A stretch of 64,000 nt of DNA from Crocosphaera watsonii WH 8501 (GCF_000167195.1 NZ_AADV02000002.1:186001-250000); one strand, 5' to 3'; shown: positions 8,465 to 18,179, counted from the first letter of the stretch. Translations and numbers: made by a program. The notes: generated from the sequence alone by a model not told the origin.

Positions 8465-10504
8465 TTATCTCCAATCACTCCAATCATCATTGAAAATAGA
8501 AGTATTGGGGAAAGTAGTCGGATTGTTATTAGCATCTAATTTTTGACGTAATTCTTGTAACTTTTTCGAGCGAAAAATAGGTTCTTCTACTAACTGATAG
8601 GGTAAAATTTGTCGATCAATAGCAAAAGCAGCAGTAGTTCCGGCCGCAGCACCAGATGACCATTCAAAGGAGTGTACCCGATAAGCAGCAGCAGCAATAT
8701 GACTAACAGCGATACTCTTACCCGTCACCAGCAAATTATCGATGTTTTGGGGAATCATCGACCTTAGAGGCACTTGGAAAGGATAAGCTTGACTTTGACC
8801 CTCTCTTTCCCCTTTACGCTCCGTGTTACCTGGTTTTTCCGCCGGATATTCCGTCATACAGGGATGAAAATCAATAGCATAATGACCAATACCCACAGAG
8901 TCAGGGTAAATAGTCGATCGCTCACGTCGGGTAACTTGTTCTGGGGAAGCATCCCCACGGAGAACCTTAAACCCTTCTAACCCGGCTAAAGCAGCGTGTA
9001 AACGACGATAGGTACTAGGAGAAAGGTTTTGTTTATAAAAATCATCTTGATAGTTACGACGAGAAATATCGATTTCGTTGATCATAAATCCATTTTCATA
9101 AAGAAAAGACTCACGACCAATAATGCGCCTTGCTTCACGCATATAAGGGTATTTAGATAACCCGTGAACCGTTCCCATAGGAGACTCTAACCCCTTCATA
9201 TAAACATGATAGGGATCGGGGGTTTTGACCCCATCTCCTAACTGGGAGTCCGTAGTTCCTACCACTAACCAATAGAAATAACCGATAGAATGTTCTTCCC
9301 CTTTTCGTAGGGTTTCTGTGCGTAAACCACCCATCCACTGTCCGGGATCTAGTTGCCCCATTTCTTCTAGTTGTCGACGACTATAGATGAGGTTATCTCG
9401 AGAGGTTCCCGGGCGATAATCATTACCCCAAGTCCAGTTTTGCATAGAAATATCCCCAGGAGTCGGTGTGGTAAAACCGATCCCTCCAAACTCGCTTTGT
9501 TCCCCCTGTTGAGGACTCCAAATACGTCGGTAAGTATAGACTAAATCAAAATCCGCTAACCTCTCCAACTCGTAGCTATAATAAGGGGCGTATTGAGCAT
9601 AAAAATCCGGTATATCGTATTCTTGGGGATCTTCGGTAGTTTCCATAGCAAAGGTATAAGTAAACCCTTGAGTACAATAGGGATCACCACTGACACTAGC
9701 GGAAGAGGGTTCTAGATAAGAACGGGGATCGATACCTAAACGGTAGGGAACATCAGCTAGACCGACTATTTCCCCTGTTTCTGTGGCTTCGATCACATAC
9801 CAGTCTGCTGGTACCCCTTGATCGTGGGGCTTAGGAATAAACTTAATAATAGTCTTGTCAAATAACTTAGAATCTTCGTAGGTATAAGCATCCTCGATGG
9901 TTTGGGAGAGGGGATAAGTATTTAAAGGGGGTGCGCCCTCTTTGGGGGTGTGTTGAATAGCGATCGCACTCATGATCTGTTTTCCCTTTCCCCCGTTAGG
10001 ATTTCTTTCGATGCTTAAATCTTTAACCACAGTGGAAGGGAACCAGTTAAGTTGTCCGCCGCCTTTTCTGGCTGCATCATCCAACATTCCCTTGAGGATT
10101 TTATGACCATCTTCCGGGAGAAAACAAGAATAACTTACCCAACAGTCTCCAGGGTTGAGTTCCCCGTAATAGTCTTCGATGCGTTCTCGTAACTCTAGAT
10201 AACCCCGTGGATAGATCAACTCCGCTCGCTGGGTTGGACGTTCATCTAAAGCAGAGGTTCCCTGAGAAGAAAGTTGTCCCCCAACCCAGTCGGTTATCTC
10301 CGTCATACAGACAGTTTTTCCTGCTAATAACCCCTCATAAGCGCCTCCGGTTCCTGCCAGTCCACCACCGACTATTAATAATTCACATTCTACCGTTTTA
10401 TCGGGGTTACGAGGTGGTGTAGCAAGGGTTAAGGGAGTCATCCCTTGCAACATTACTAAAGTCAAAGGAAGAGAAGCAAAATAGGGACGGATACGATTAA
10501 GCAT
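8465..10504 (-). CDS. Exported FAD-dependent oxidoreductase
   Basis: A 679-residue flavoprotein of the FAD-dependent oxidoreductase group (PF12831-like). The first 30 residues form a probable Sec signal peptide (basic start MLNRIRPY, then hydrophobic LPLTLVMLQGMTPLTLA), so it is expected outside the cytoplasm or in the thylakoid lumen. The dinucleotide-binding loop LLIVGGGLAGTGGAYEG lies at about 43-59, and near the C-terminus NIDNLLVTGKSIAVSHIAAAAYRV followed by GAAAGTTAAFA is the second FAD contact typical of these enzymes. The substrate cannot be told from sequence. Known relatives are mostly uncharacterised. It is unusual in carrying a signal peptide while binding FAD, which would need export of a folded protein or lumenal FAD. 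Confidence 0.85.
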   Translation of the reverse strand: MLNRIRPYFASLPLTLVMLQGMTPLTLATPPRNPDKTVECELLIVGGGLAGTGGAYEGLLAGKTVCMTEITDWVGGQLSSQGTSALDERPTQRAELIYPRGYLELRERIEDYYGELNPGDCWVSYSCFLPEDGHKILKGMLDDAARKGGGQLNWFPSTVVKDLSIERNPNGGKGKQIMSAIAIQHTPKEGAPPLNTYPLSQTIEDAYTYEDSKLFDKTIIKFIPKPHDQGVPADWYVIEATETGEIVGLADVPYRLGIDPRSYLEPSSASVSGDPYCTQGFTYTFAMETTEDPQEYDIPDFYAQYAPYYSYELERLADFDLVYTYRRIWSPQQGEQSEFGGIGFTTPTPGDISMQNWTWGNDYRPGTSRDNLIYSRRQLEEMGQLDPGQWMGGLRTETLRKGEEHSIGYFYWLVVGTTDSQLGDGVKTPDPYHVYMKGLESPMGTVHGLSKYPYMREARRIIGRESFLYENGFMINEIDISRRNYQDDFYKQNLSPSTYRRLHAALAGLEGFKVLRGDASPEQVTRRERSTIYPDSVGIGHYAIDFHPCMTEYPAEKPGNTERKGEREGQSQAYPFQVPLRSMIPQNIDNLLVTGKSIAVSHIAAAAYRVHSFEWSSGAAAGTTAAFAIDRQILPYQLVEEPIFRSKKLQELRQKLDANNNPTTFPNTSIFNDDWSDWR

Positions 10505-10805
10505 AGTTGATGAGGAGAGGTTATCTAAATTATTATGTAGGTCTCTTTTTGCTTATAGAATGAGTTGACTTATGGGGGGTTCCCTAATCTTTGCCAATGA
10601 TTTCTATATGTTACGAGACATTAAAAAGACCTATAGAGAGAATATGGGAACCTTATCCTTCAAAAGTATTACTGGAGAGCAAAAAACCATCTAATAATCC
10701 CTCCCTTTTCTTAGGTTTTACTATGATCTCCACAACCTAACCGAATAGAAGTATGATAGTGTGTATTGTTTTAACACTCACGTCATTTTATAGACATCAA
10801 TCACT
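10505..10805. promoter_or_regulatory. Intergenic region upstream of petN
   Basis: About 300 bases between the divergently transcribed flavoprotein gene and petN. It should contain the petN promoter; tatgatagt near 10752 resembles a -10 element, but no matching -35 was confidently picked. No further gene was seen. Confidence 0.35.
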
Positions 10806-10895
10806 ATGGATATTTTAGCTCTCGGTTGGGTTAGCGTATTAGCTTTATTCACTTGGTCTATCGCTATGGTCGTTTGGGGACGTAACGGTTTCTAG
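10806..10895 (+). CDS. petN: Cytochrome b6f complex subunit 8 (PetN)
   Basis: A 29-residue single-span protein, the size of PetN in cyanobacteria and chloroplasts. The sequence [19 protein letters not shown] continuing [10 protein letters not shown] is the conserved PetN pattern: a membrane helix followed by VWGRNGF at the C-terminus. PetN sits at the edge of the b6f complex in the thylakoid membrane and is needed for its stability, and so for electron flow between photosystem II and photosystem I. The gene is below usual length cut-offs. A second tiny membrane protein follows after only four bases. Confidence 0.95.
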   Translation: MDILALGWVSVLALFTWSIAMVVWGRNGF

Positions 10896-10899
10896 CACT

Positions 10900-11043
10900 G
10901 TGGAAACATCATCTCTTCTCAATGTACTCTTTCTCACTGCTTTAGTATTACTCGTTTTGGTCAGTGGGGGGATACTCTATTTAACAACCATAGAATGGCG
11001 CGATCGTCGTCGCCAAGACCGAGATAAAAAAAGCGGACGCTAA
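10900..11043 (+). CDS. Small single-span membrane protein downstream of petN
   Basis: A 47-residue frame from GTG at 10900, four bases after the petN stop, so translational coupling is likely. It has one hydrophobic helix (LLNVLFLTALVLLVLVSGGI, residues 5-24) and a very basic tail (EWRDRRRQDRDKKSGR), giving a probable N-out/C-in membrane protein. I do not recognise the family. The tight spacing to petN and the shared terminator just after it argue that it is real and works in the thylakoid membrane, possibly with b6f, but that role is inference. Confidence 0.7.
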   Translation: METSSLLNVLFLTALVLLVLVSGGILYLTTIEWRDRRRQDRDKKSGR

Positions 11044-11049
11044 ACCCTG

Positions 11050-11082
11050 GAGAGGACAATCTTTGTCCTCTCTCATTTTTTT
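11050..11082 (+). terminator. Rho-independent terminator after petN operon
   Basis: Perfect nine-base stem AGAGGACAA/TTGTCCTCT with a TCT loop, followed by CTCATTTTTTT. It lies seven bases after the stop of the 47-residue protein and closes the petN transcript. Confidence 0.9.
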
Positions 11083-11215
11083 AGTAGTTACTGTAATTTC
11101 ACCCAAATGGGTGAGCAATAACCCTTAAGATGGATGAAGCCATGACCCAAAGTTAAGGAGTATCCTAGTACCCGTAAGGTATATGAATACTAATTCCTTT
11201 CAGGAGTGTGACACC

Positions 11216-11359
11216 ATGTCTATCAAAAAAATAACCTTTGACACCGTTGTTATTCTTGCTTTCTTGATTGGGACAGGTTTACTTTTTGACTATATCTTAG
11301 AAACTCCTTTGTCCAATCCTCTTGTGGGTGATGGTGTTACTACAGAAGAAGAAGCTTAA
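11216..11359 (+). CDS. Small single-span membrane protein, unknown
   Basis: A 47-residue frame with ATG at 11216 preceded by the ribosome binding site AGGAG at 11202-11206. It begins MSIKKITFDT, has one hydrophobic segment (VVILAFLIGTGLLFDYIL, residues 11-28) and an acidic tail ending TTEEEA. I do not recognise the family. The good ribosome binding site and the clean membrane helix support it being a gene. It has its own upstream region of about 130 bases after the petN terminator, so it is probably transcribed separately. Confidence 0.65.
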   Translation: MSIKKITFDTVVILAFLIGTGLLFDYILETPLSNPLVGDGVTTEEEA

Positions 11360-11794
11360 TTCCTGTCAGGAACTCATGATTAAAAAGGACAAATCACTTC
11401 AGATAAACCTATTTAATTCACCCAACTAGATGAAGACTTGAACGAGGAAATGATGGGATATTAATAACAGCAAGAAACAAGTTTTCCCTACATTGAGATT
11501 TCCTCCTCAGATGTACCAGATGACCTCCTCCACCCTAGAAATAGGGTGGTTTTTATTTGGGATGGAATCAGCCATCAAGATAGAAAAGAAAAGTCAGAAA
11601 AACAAAAAGAACAGCCTAACCAATGCTCAAAACTACTGAGAATTAATTGGGTTCTGTGGATAACCGTTTCTTGTTGCCAAGGAGCATCATTCATCATTTT
11701 AATGAACATTAAAGCACAAATAACCATCAAAGAAATACTTCCTCTACTCAAATAATGTAAAGTAATGTAAAGAGCAGTCATAATGAAATAACCG
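11360..11794. other. Intergenic stretch, no supported gene
   Basis: About 430 bases between the small membrane protein and the aldo/keto reductase. Short frames exist on both strands: a minus-strand frame from about 11787 to 11575 encodes roughly 70 residues with one hydrophobic stretch (SLMVICALMFIKMM). It lacks a ribosome binding site I can trust and resembles nothing I recognise, so I do not call it a gene. Confidence 0.4.
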
Positions 11795-12736
11795 ATGCAA
11801 AGCAATCAATTATCCGTGAGAAACATTCAACTCCCTAACTTGGGTATTGGTACCTGGGCTTGGGGAGACAGTTTATTTTGGGGTTACGGGTCCAACTATG
11901 GGGAAACAGAGGTACAAGCAGCCTTTGATGCAGCCGTGGCAGCAGGTGCCACCTTTTTTGATACTGCAGAGGTTTATGGGTTAGGAGAGTCAGAAAAACT
12001 GATCGGTAAATTTCTCAAACAAACCAGCCAACCCGTACAAATAGCCACCAAATATTTTCCCTTACCCTGGCGTTTTAATCGGGATGCAGTAGCGGAGGCA
12101 TTAACCGCTAGTTTAGATAGATTAGACGTTGAACAAGTGGCTTTATATCAAGTGCATATGCCTTTTGACTTTTTCATGGGGCAAGAAACCTTAATGACAG
12201 CCTTGGCTACAGAAGTTAAAAAAGGCCGTATTCTTACCGTTGGGGTCAGTAATTATTCCGCTAAACAAATGCAGCAAGCTTATGATTATTTAGCCACTTA
12301 TGATGTTCCTTTAGCGGTGAACCAAGTACGTTATTCTTTGTTAACTCGAACTATTGAAAAGAATGGTATTCTAGACAAAGCCCGTGAATTGGGAGTAACA
12401 ATTTTAGCTTATAGTCCTTTAGATCAAGGATTATTAACAGGAAAATATACTCCAGAAAAACAAGAACAAGTTACAGGTGCCAGAAAAATAGATCCTAAAT
12501 TCTCTGCGTCTGGATTAAAAAAAATTGAACCGATTCTTAATCAACTAACAGCACTGGGAGAAAAATACGACAAAACTCCTGCTCAAATTGCTTTAAACTG
12601 GTTAATTGCCCAAGGTGATGTAATTCCTATTCCTGGGGCAAAAAATGCCAAGCAAGCACAAGAAAATGCAGGGGCAATGGGTTGGTTACTCAGTAATGAA
12701 GATGTTAAACAACTGAGTTTATTAAGCTGTCAATAA
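11795..12736 (+). CDS. Aldo/keto reductase
   Basis: NAD(P)H-dependent oxidoreductase of the AKR (alpha/beta)8-barrel superfamily, 313 residues as usual. The full catalytic tetrad is visible: Asp56 and Tyr61 in FFDTAEVYGLGESEKLIG, Lys86 in IATKYFP and His121 in YQVHMP. The C-terminal part has the cofactor-binding IPIPGAKNAKQAQENAGAMGW. The substrate is probably an aldehyde or ketone, but cannot be specified. It stands alone; the next gene is convergent. Confidence 0.95.
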   Translation: MQSNQLSVRNIQLPNLGIGTWAWGDSLFWGYGSNYGETEVQAAFDAAVAAGATFFDTAEVYGLGESEKLIGKFLKQTSQPVQIATKYFPLPWRFNRDAVAEALTASLDRLDVEQVALYQVHMPFDFFMGQETLMTALATEVKKGRILTVGVSNYSAKQMQQAYDYLATYDVPLAVNQVRYSLLTRTIEKNGILDKARELGVTILAYSPLDQGLLTGKYTPEKQEQVTGARKIDPKFSASGLKKIEPILNQLTALGEKYDKTPAQIALNWLIAQGDVIPIPGAKNAKQAQENAGAMGWLLSNEDVKQLSLLSCQ

Positions 12737-12922
12737 TTATGAAAACTTTGAACTTATTTTTGGGTTTATGTGTTCTATTGTCAAGGGTAAAAGTAAATTA
12801 GCTAAAGCTAAGAAAAAATAGAACAATTAGTTCATTAGATTAACCCCTCAGCTATGAGTAGTCTGGGGGATTTTTACAGAAGCATTGAATTCAATAAATC
12901 CCATTGGGTTTGTTCTGATTTT

Positions 12923-14638
12923 CTATTTCTGAGATAACTGATAAACTTTTAGCGATCGCAAACGATTAATAGCAGCGGCTAATTCAAAGCGACGAAATAT
13001 AACTAAGTCTCCTTGGGGAAAATGACTTAAAATATCCAACCCTTTACTATCAATATCCTCCATCACTTGATCTAAAATATCAGGTAAGCTTGTTTGCTCA
13101 TTCATATAATATTGTTTGGCGTAAATTATAGCAGCAGAAATTGACCTTAACTGCCCTGGTTCAATTAATTGTTCAACAGAGGTTAAATCAATGTCTTCTG
13201 TTCCAAAAACTACTTGATCTACGTCTCTCACTTTAACTTTAACGTCCCGTCTTCCTCGACTGGGATCAATACTTTGGGCTAAGGGTATTCTGGGGGTTAT
13301 ATTACCGAAATTATTGCCCCCTTCTATCATACGCTCATTGGGGTTTTCTTGTGCAATTTTTTGGGCTTTTTCTGTAACATTATAGGGTTCAAAGTTATCC
13401 ATAGCAATTACTTGATCTGCTACATCAAAATAGTCTCCACTTCCTCCCATTACTAAGATAGTTGATACACCATAGTCTATATATAATTGTTTAATTTTAT
13501 CGATAAATGGGGTGATGGGTTCTTTATTTTTTGCTATTAATTGTTGCATCCTGCGATCGCGGATCATAAAGTTAGTTGCTGCGGTATCTTCATCCACTAA
13601 TAATACTTTACTTCCTGCTTCTAATGCTTCGATAATATTGGCTGCTTGAGAGGTACTTCCACTTGCATTGGTGGTGGTAAAATCATTAGTTGAGCGTTGT
13701 TGTGGTAATTGATTAATAAAGGGAGAAATATCAACCCCTACAATACTTCTACCATCTTCTGCCCTAATTTTTACCGCTGATGGATCACTAATTACAAATT
13801 CTCTACCATCCCCAGGAATATGATTGTAAATACCTAATTCTATTGCTTTTAATAAGGTCGATTTTCCGTGATAACCTCCCCCAACAATTAAGGTAATTCC
13901 TTGGGTAATACCTAAACCTTTGATTAACCCTTGATTGGGTGTTTCAAAAGCAATTTCTAATGATTCTGGGGACTTAAAAGGGATAGCATCTGTTTCCAGG
14001 GGACGAGGATCAATACCACTTTTTCGGGGTAAAATAGACCCATTAGCTATAAAAGTAACTAAGTTATTTTTTGATAATTGCTGACGGATAAAATCTGCAT
14101 CTTCTGCTGTCTCAACTTGTGTTTTAATCCCCTGAGAATCTAAAGCTTGATATAGTAATGTTTGTTCAACAATATCGGGTACATCTTCACATAACATTTG
14201 TGCTGCTTGATGACCTAAAATAGTCCTTCCCCTTGCAGGAAGTCCCACCGAAAAACGTATTTCTATATCATTTTTATTAATATTTGCTGCTGTTCTTTTT
14301 AAGATTTCTTGACCAATTTTTATAATAGTAATTTTTCCGCTTTTTCCTGTTCCTCTGTGACGACTTATTTGTTGACAAGCTTGACTAAATTGACGAATTA
14401 AATAGTCTTCTAAAGCAATTTTTCTACTTTCATTTTCATATAACTCAGTGGGGAATTCAGCAACATTATGGGGAATTTTAATAATCAGTTTACTGGGGGA
14501 GGCAAAGGGATCACCCTGGATATGTTCGATAATTAAATCAAATTTAGGAAATTGATAGTTTGCCTTGATATCTTTATACGCTTTGTAATTTTTTCCGTCT
14601 AGTCGGATTAGGGTATTATATAAGTCTTGATTATCCAT
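12923..14638 (-). CDS. ABC-class P-loop ATPase (PF09818 type)
   Basis: A 571-residue predicted ATPase of the ABC class (COG3044). Around residue 250 is the P-loop VGGGYHGKSTLLKAIELGIY, followed by the Walker B/D-loop region VLLVDEDTAATNFMIRD near residue 345, and STILVMGGSGDYFDVADQVI, all hallmarks of this family. It has no membrane segments and no partner permease, so it is a soluble ATPase. The biological role of the family is not established; some relatives sit with nucleic-acid genes. The gene is preceded by a heptanucleotide repeat and a broken kinase gene, neither of which suggests a function. Confidence 0.88.
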   Translation of the reverse strand: MDNQDLYNTLIRLDGKNYKAYKDIKANYQFPKFDLIIEHIQGDPFASPSKLIIKIPHNVAEFPTELYENESRKIALEDYLIRQFSQACQQISRHRGTGKSGKITIIKIGQEILKRTAANINKNDIEIRFSVGLPARGRTILGHQAAQMLCEDVPDIVEQTLLYQALDSQGIKTQVETAEDADFIRQQLSKNNLVTFIANGSILPRKSGIDPRPLETDAIPFKSPESLEIAFETPNQGLIKGLGITQGITLIVGGGYHGKSTLLKAIELGIYNHIPGDGREFVISDPSAVKIRAEDGRSIVGVDISPFINQLPQQRSTNDFTTTNASGSTSQAANIIEALEAGSKVLLVDEDTAATNFMIRDRRMQQLIAKNKEPITPFIDKIKQLYIDYGVSTILVMGGSGDYFDVADQVIAMDNFEPYNVTEKAQKIAQENPNERMIEGGNNFGNITPRIPLAQSIDPSRGRRDVKVKVRDVDQVVFGTEDIDLTSVEQLIEPGQLRSISAAIIYAKQYYMNEQTSLPDILDQVMEDIDSKGLDILSHFPQGDLVIFRRFELAAAINRLRSLKVYQLSQK

Positions 14639-14756
14639 TATTTTCTGTTACAGCTAGAAGACTGTGTTAACCTGAGTTCGACATAAGGAAATTTGGAGAC
14701 AACTGATTTACATCAAGAGTATTAAACCCTGATTATCTCATGGAAAAAACTCGCGC

Positions 14757-14787
14757 CTCCTAACTCCTAACTCCTAACTCCTAACTC
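14757..14787 (-). repeat. Heptanucleotide tandem repeat (GGAGTTA units)
   Basis: Tandem TAACTCC on the plus strand (three full units plus partial units), i.e. GGAGTTA on the minus strand. It overlaps the stop codon of the kinase pseudogene at 14786-14788. The same heptamer family occurs at 6833 and 20073. Confidence 0.9.
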
Positions 14788-17043
14788 AGTTTATTACTTT
14801 TTTTTTGTAGTTATAGACAACCCTAAATCCATTGTAACGACTTCGGCTACTACGTTGAACTTTATTGCGGGTTGCACAACGACAATAAAATGGAAAAGCT
14901 GCCCAAGATCCTCCACGCATAGGAGAATATTGATCGTATCCATCTATCCAAATACTACCATCTTTTGGCGCATTATGATATGTTTCGTGCCAATCATCAG
15001 CACACCATTCCCAGATATTTCCGTGCAGATCGTATAAACCAAAATTATTGGCAGAAAAGTAACCAACTTCGGTGGTTTGTTGCCGATGTATTCCAATGTT
15101 TTCTTGTTGATAATTTCGTGTACTATTATAATTTGCTAATGTCTGGGTGATAGTATCTCCAAAATTAAAGGGGGGATAAATATATATCCCGTCTAACTGT
15201 CTATATTGACTAGGATCAATAATACCTCTACAAGCATATTCCCATTGTGCTTAACTGGGTAAATTAAATTCAATACCAACTGCTTCGGATAACTTCTGAC
15301 AAAATTCTAAACTATCATAAAATGATACACTATCTACGGGTTTATTTTGACCTTTGAATTCAGAAGTATTATTCCCCATTGTCCTTGTGTAATGGGATAT
15401 TTACTCATACAAAATGATGACAAACTTACTTCGTGCTGTGGTCTTTCTTGTGAGGAATTTTTACCTTCTTTTTCAGGAGTTCCCATCCAAAATATTCCCT
15501 TGGGAATGACAACCATCTCTAAGTAAATATTTGCTGCTAACTCAACCGCAAAATATTGACTTTTCTTGTTTTCTTGTTCTATGATTTCGCCTTTATGATT
15601 AACTTTAATAACTTTAAAATTAAAATCTTTTAGAGAACTAACTATCTTTTTATTATATTTACTTATAGTAGTTGTGGGTTTAATTGTTGAATGATTATTT
15701 GATAAGTTAGAAGGAGTTGCCGGAATCTGAGAATTTGTTTTTTGAGTTTTTAAAGGATTAGAAGAGGTTGGGGTAATTTGAGTGTTTTTTAGAGAATGAT
15801 TGGGAGATGCTAAAAAAGTTCTTTTAATGGTTGTGGGTAATTTATTTTTATTTTTAATCAGGAAAATAAGATAACTTAGGAAAGAAAATAAGATAATAAA
15901 TACACTGAGTAAGGTTACATAATTGATAATTTTTTCCCACAGCAATAAAGGTTTAGAGGATGAGGGATAGAGAAAATATTTTATCAGCCAAGCTATAATT
16001 ATACTGCCATTAAAACAAGTTACTAAGAGAAATATTTGGGGTTTTGCAATTACACTAATTAAATCATAAGCACTAGATTTTTGTGGTTCTGAGATTGGTA
16101 AATTAGTAGAAGTTTCTACTGGTTGTATATAAGTAGGTGATTCTTGTAAATTCTCTAAGATTTCTTTAACATTGTGATAACGATTTGGGGCTAAATGTTC
16201 TAACATTTTATTTAAAATATGACTTAATTGATCACTAATTTTAATTTCTTCTTTTTCTAAATATTCTTGCCATAACCAAGTCGCTTGACTACTATCATAA
16301 ATCGGATCATTTTCATTATCATCACCTGGAAAACATCCTGTTAGCAAGCGAATGCAAGTAACCCCTAAACTGTAAATATCACTAGCAGGTTGTGGATGTC
16401 CTGTCATTTGTTCTATAGCAGCATAACCAGGAGTATAAATTAAAATTCCGCGAGTATTCGAAACCTCTTTAACCCCCCCAAAATCAATTAATATTAATTT
16501 GCCATCATAACGACGACGCATAATATTATCCGGTTTAATATCTCGGTGCAATAAGTTTTTTTGATGGAGATAATCTAAAACAGGTAATAAATCTTTTAAC
16601 AGGGATTTTATTTTATCTTCACTAAATATTCCTTGTTGCTCAAATTCTGTAACTAAGTCATCTCCATCGATATATTCTTCAACTAGATAGAGAGAATTAT
16701 TCTCTTCAAAATGATCATAAATAGCAGGAATTTGTTCATGTTTTAGAGTGTCTAATATATTAGCTTCTCGTTTAAATAATTCTTTAGCGGTTTCTAAACC
16801 TTTTCCTTGAAGATTAGCAATAAATTTTTTTAATACTCGTTTTCTATTGTGAAAATTTTGATCTTCAACTAAATAAGTTTGGCCAAAGTTTCCCTCCCCT
16901 AATACTTGTTTAATAATATAGCGATCGCCGAATAAATAACCTTGGGTGGTTTTGGATAATTCTTGACCACATCCTTGACAATAATTATGAGTATTGGGAT
17001 TATTAGGATCAGGACAAGCAGGATTAAGACAGTAAAGAGTCAT
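14786..17043 (-). pseudogene. Serine/threonine kinase with C-terminal formylglycine-generating-enzyme-like domain, broken
   Basis: The first 569 codons are intact: an N-terminal zinc ribbon (CLNPACPDP...CQGCGQ), a kinase domain with LGEGNFGQTYLVED, catalytic HRDIKPDNI and DFGG, two membrane segments (about 335-355 and 375-395) and a low-complexity linker rich in Thr/Asn/Ser. A FGE/SUMF1-like domain then starts (PKGIFWMGTPEKEGKNSSQE, SKYPITQGQW) but the frame is lost near 15375. In the other frame it continues (NKPVDSVSFYDSLEFC, LHGNIWEWCADDW, MRGGSWAAFPFYCRCATRN) to 14786, interrupted by a TAA at 15253-15251 where LPSEAQWEYA is expected. Such kinase-FGE fusions are common in cyanobacteria and their targets are unknown. 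The kinase half could still be made. Confidence 0.88.
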
Positions 17044-17134
17044 AATAGTCTTAGTAGTGGCCTAATATTATTAAGCACACACCGGAGTAGTTAACATGAT
17101 AAAATGAAGCTTTATCAACTATTTTGACATAAAT

Positions 17135-17536
17135 ATGATAGGATCGTCTCAGAAGCTAAATCCCCTTAATTTAACAGAACCTGTTATTACACGATATTTT
17201 GAAACTCTAAACAAGGGTGATTTTCCAGAAACAGCTAAATTATTCGCTATTGATGGTGTTTTACAACCTCCCTTTGAGTCTCCCATAAGCGGACCAGAAG
17301 CGATCGCTAATTATTTACAGCAAGAAGCAAGGGAGATGATACTTTCCCCCCTCTCCGAAGCTTTAGAAACAACAGAAACAGGCCACACTCAAGCTAGGAT
17401 CAAAGGTAAAGTAAAAACCACCTTATTCACTGTCAATGTAGCCTGGATCTTCATTCTTAACAATCAAAAAGAAATTATTTCAGTAGAGGTGAAATTATTA
17501 GCTTCTTTGGAGGAATTGGTTAGTTTGAGGCGTTAA
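17135..17536 (+). CDS. NTF2-like protein, homologue of the orange carotenoid protein C-terminal domain (CTDH)
   Basis: A 133-residue NTF2/SnoaL-fold protein. Its sequence follows the C-terminal domain of the orange carotenoid protein closely: LTEPVITRYFETLNKGDF, DGVLQPPFESPISGPEAI, GKVKTTLFTVNVAWIFILN and VKLLASLEEL. Tyr21 and Trp104 align with OCP Tyr201 and Trp288, the pair that hydrogen-bonds the keto group of the carotenoid, so carotenoid binding or transfer is plausible, as known for CTDH proteins. No helical carotenoid protein or OCP gene is next to it in this window. It ends four bases inside the convergent gene at 17533. Function as a carotenoid carrier is inference from these residues. 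Confidence 0.88.
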   Translation: MIGSSQKLNPLNLTEPVITRYFETLNKGDFPETAKLFAIDGVLQPPFESPISGPEAIANYLQQEAREMILSPLSEALETTETGHTQARIKGKVKTTLFTVNVAWIFILNNQKEIISVEVKLLASLEELVSLRR

Positions 17537-17973
17537 ACTGCATAAGCAGGTTGCTCAAAGGCTAATTCCAAGAGTTTACGACCTAATTCTGTATCTCTTG
17601 GTGAGGGAACCCATTTGGGATGGCCTGTTAACAAAAGGCTTTCGATAGTTTCCTTATCAAAGAGATGCCAAGTTAAAGCTCCTTCAACCCTTCCCTCTAT
17701 AGCGTAACAGTTATTGCTGAGACAATGAATGATTAACTTACCAAAAGGACGCTTGATGACCATTTTTTCTTGAGGTTGCAACCCACGTAACCCCAAAATA
17801 GCATCTTTTAATTCTTGAGAAGAAGTCACACACAACCCAGGAATAACGACTTTTGACTGGCGATCGCCGTTAACAGCTAACCAGTAACGTCGTGAGGGAT
17901 CGATACCTTCTAACCAGTTTATTTCATCGTCTAAACGATAGCGGGGTGCGATAATCAAGGGTTTGCTCATCAT
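17533..17973 (-). CDS. Conserved hypothetical protein, 146 residues
   Basis: I do not recognise a characterised family. The product is soluble, with no signal peptide or membrane span. It contains RRYWLAVNGDRQSKVVIPGL, an internal NNCYAIEGRVEGALTWHLFD and a C-terminal segment HPKWVPSPRDTELGRKLLEL. The initial MMSK offers two adjacent starts. It overlaps the OCP-CTD homologue tail to tail by four bases. The clean frame and codon use like its neighbours suggest a real gene. Confidence 0.75.
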   Translation of the reverse strand: MMSKPLIIAPRYRLDDEINWLEGIDPSRRYWLAVNGDRQSKVVIPGLCVTSSQELKDAILGLRGLQPQEKMVIKRPFGKLIIHCLSNNCYAIEGRVEGALTWHLFDKETIESLLLTGHPKWVPSPRDTELGRKLLELAFEQPAYAV

Positions 17974-18148
17974 TAATATCTTGTAATCGTAGTTTACTAT
18001 AAATCTAAAAATTGATAATTATCATCCTAGTTGCTTCAAATTCTAAAGGTTTATTAGTATTCTGTCAGAAATGTTTACAAAACTTAACTACTTGCTGCCT
18101 TAGATGAGTATCATTGCTTAACGGCTTTGATACCATTTATTTTGTATG

Positions 18149-18171
18149 AAAAAGGTGGGCAATGCCCACCC
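18149..18171 (-). terminator. Terminator downstream of typA
   Basis: On the minus strand the hairpin GGTGGGCATTGCCCACC is followed by TTTTTC, nine bases after the typA stop. The same hairpin is a common dispersed repeat in cyanobacteria, so its placement as a terminator may be co-opted. Confidence 0.7.
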
Positions 18172-18179
18172 TACGGAAT

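Noticed and set aside
11546-11805. Opposing short frames of 69 and 76 codons before the aldo/keto reductase
   Set aside because: No ribosome binding site, no recognisable family and they overlap each other; the minus frame has one hydrophobic stretch but this is not enough.
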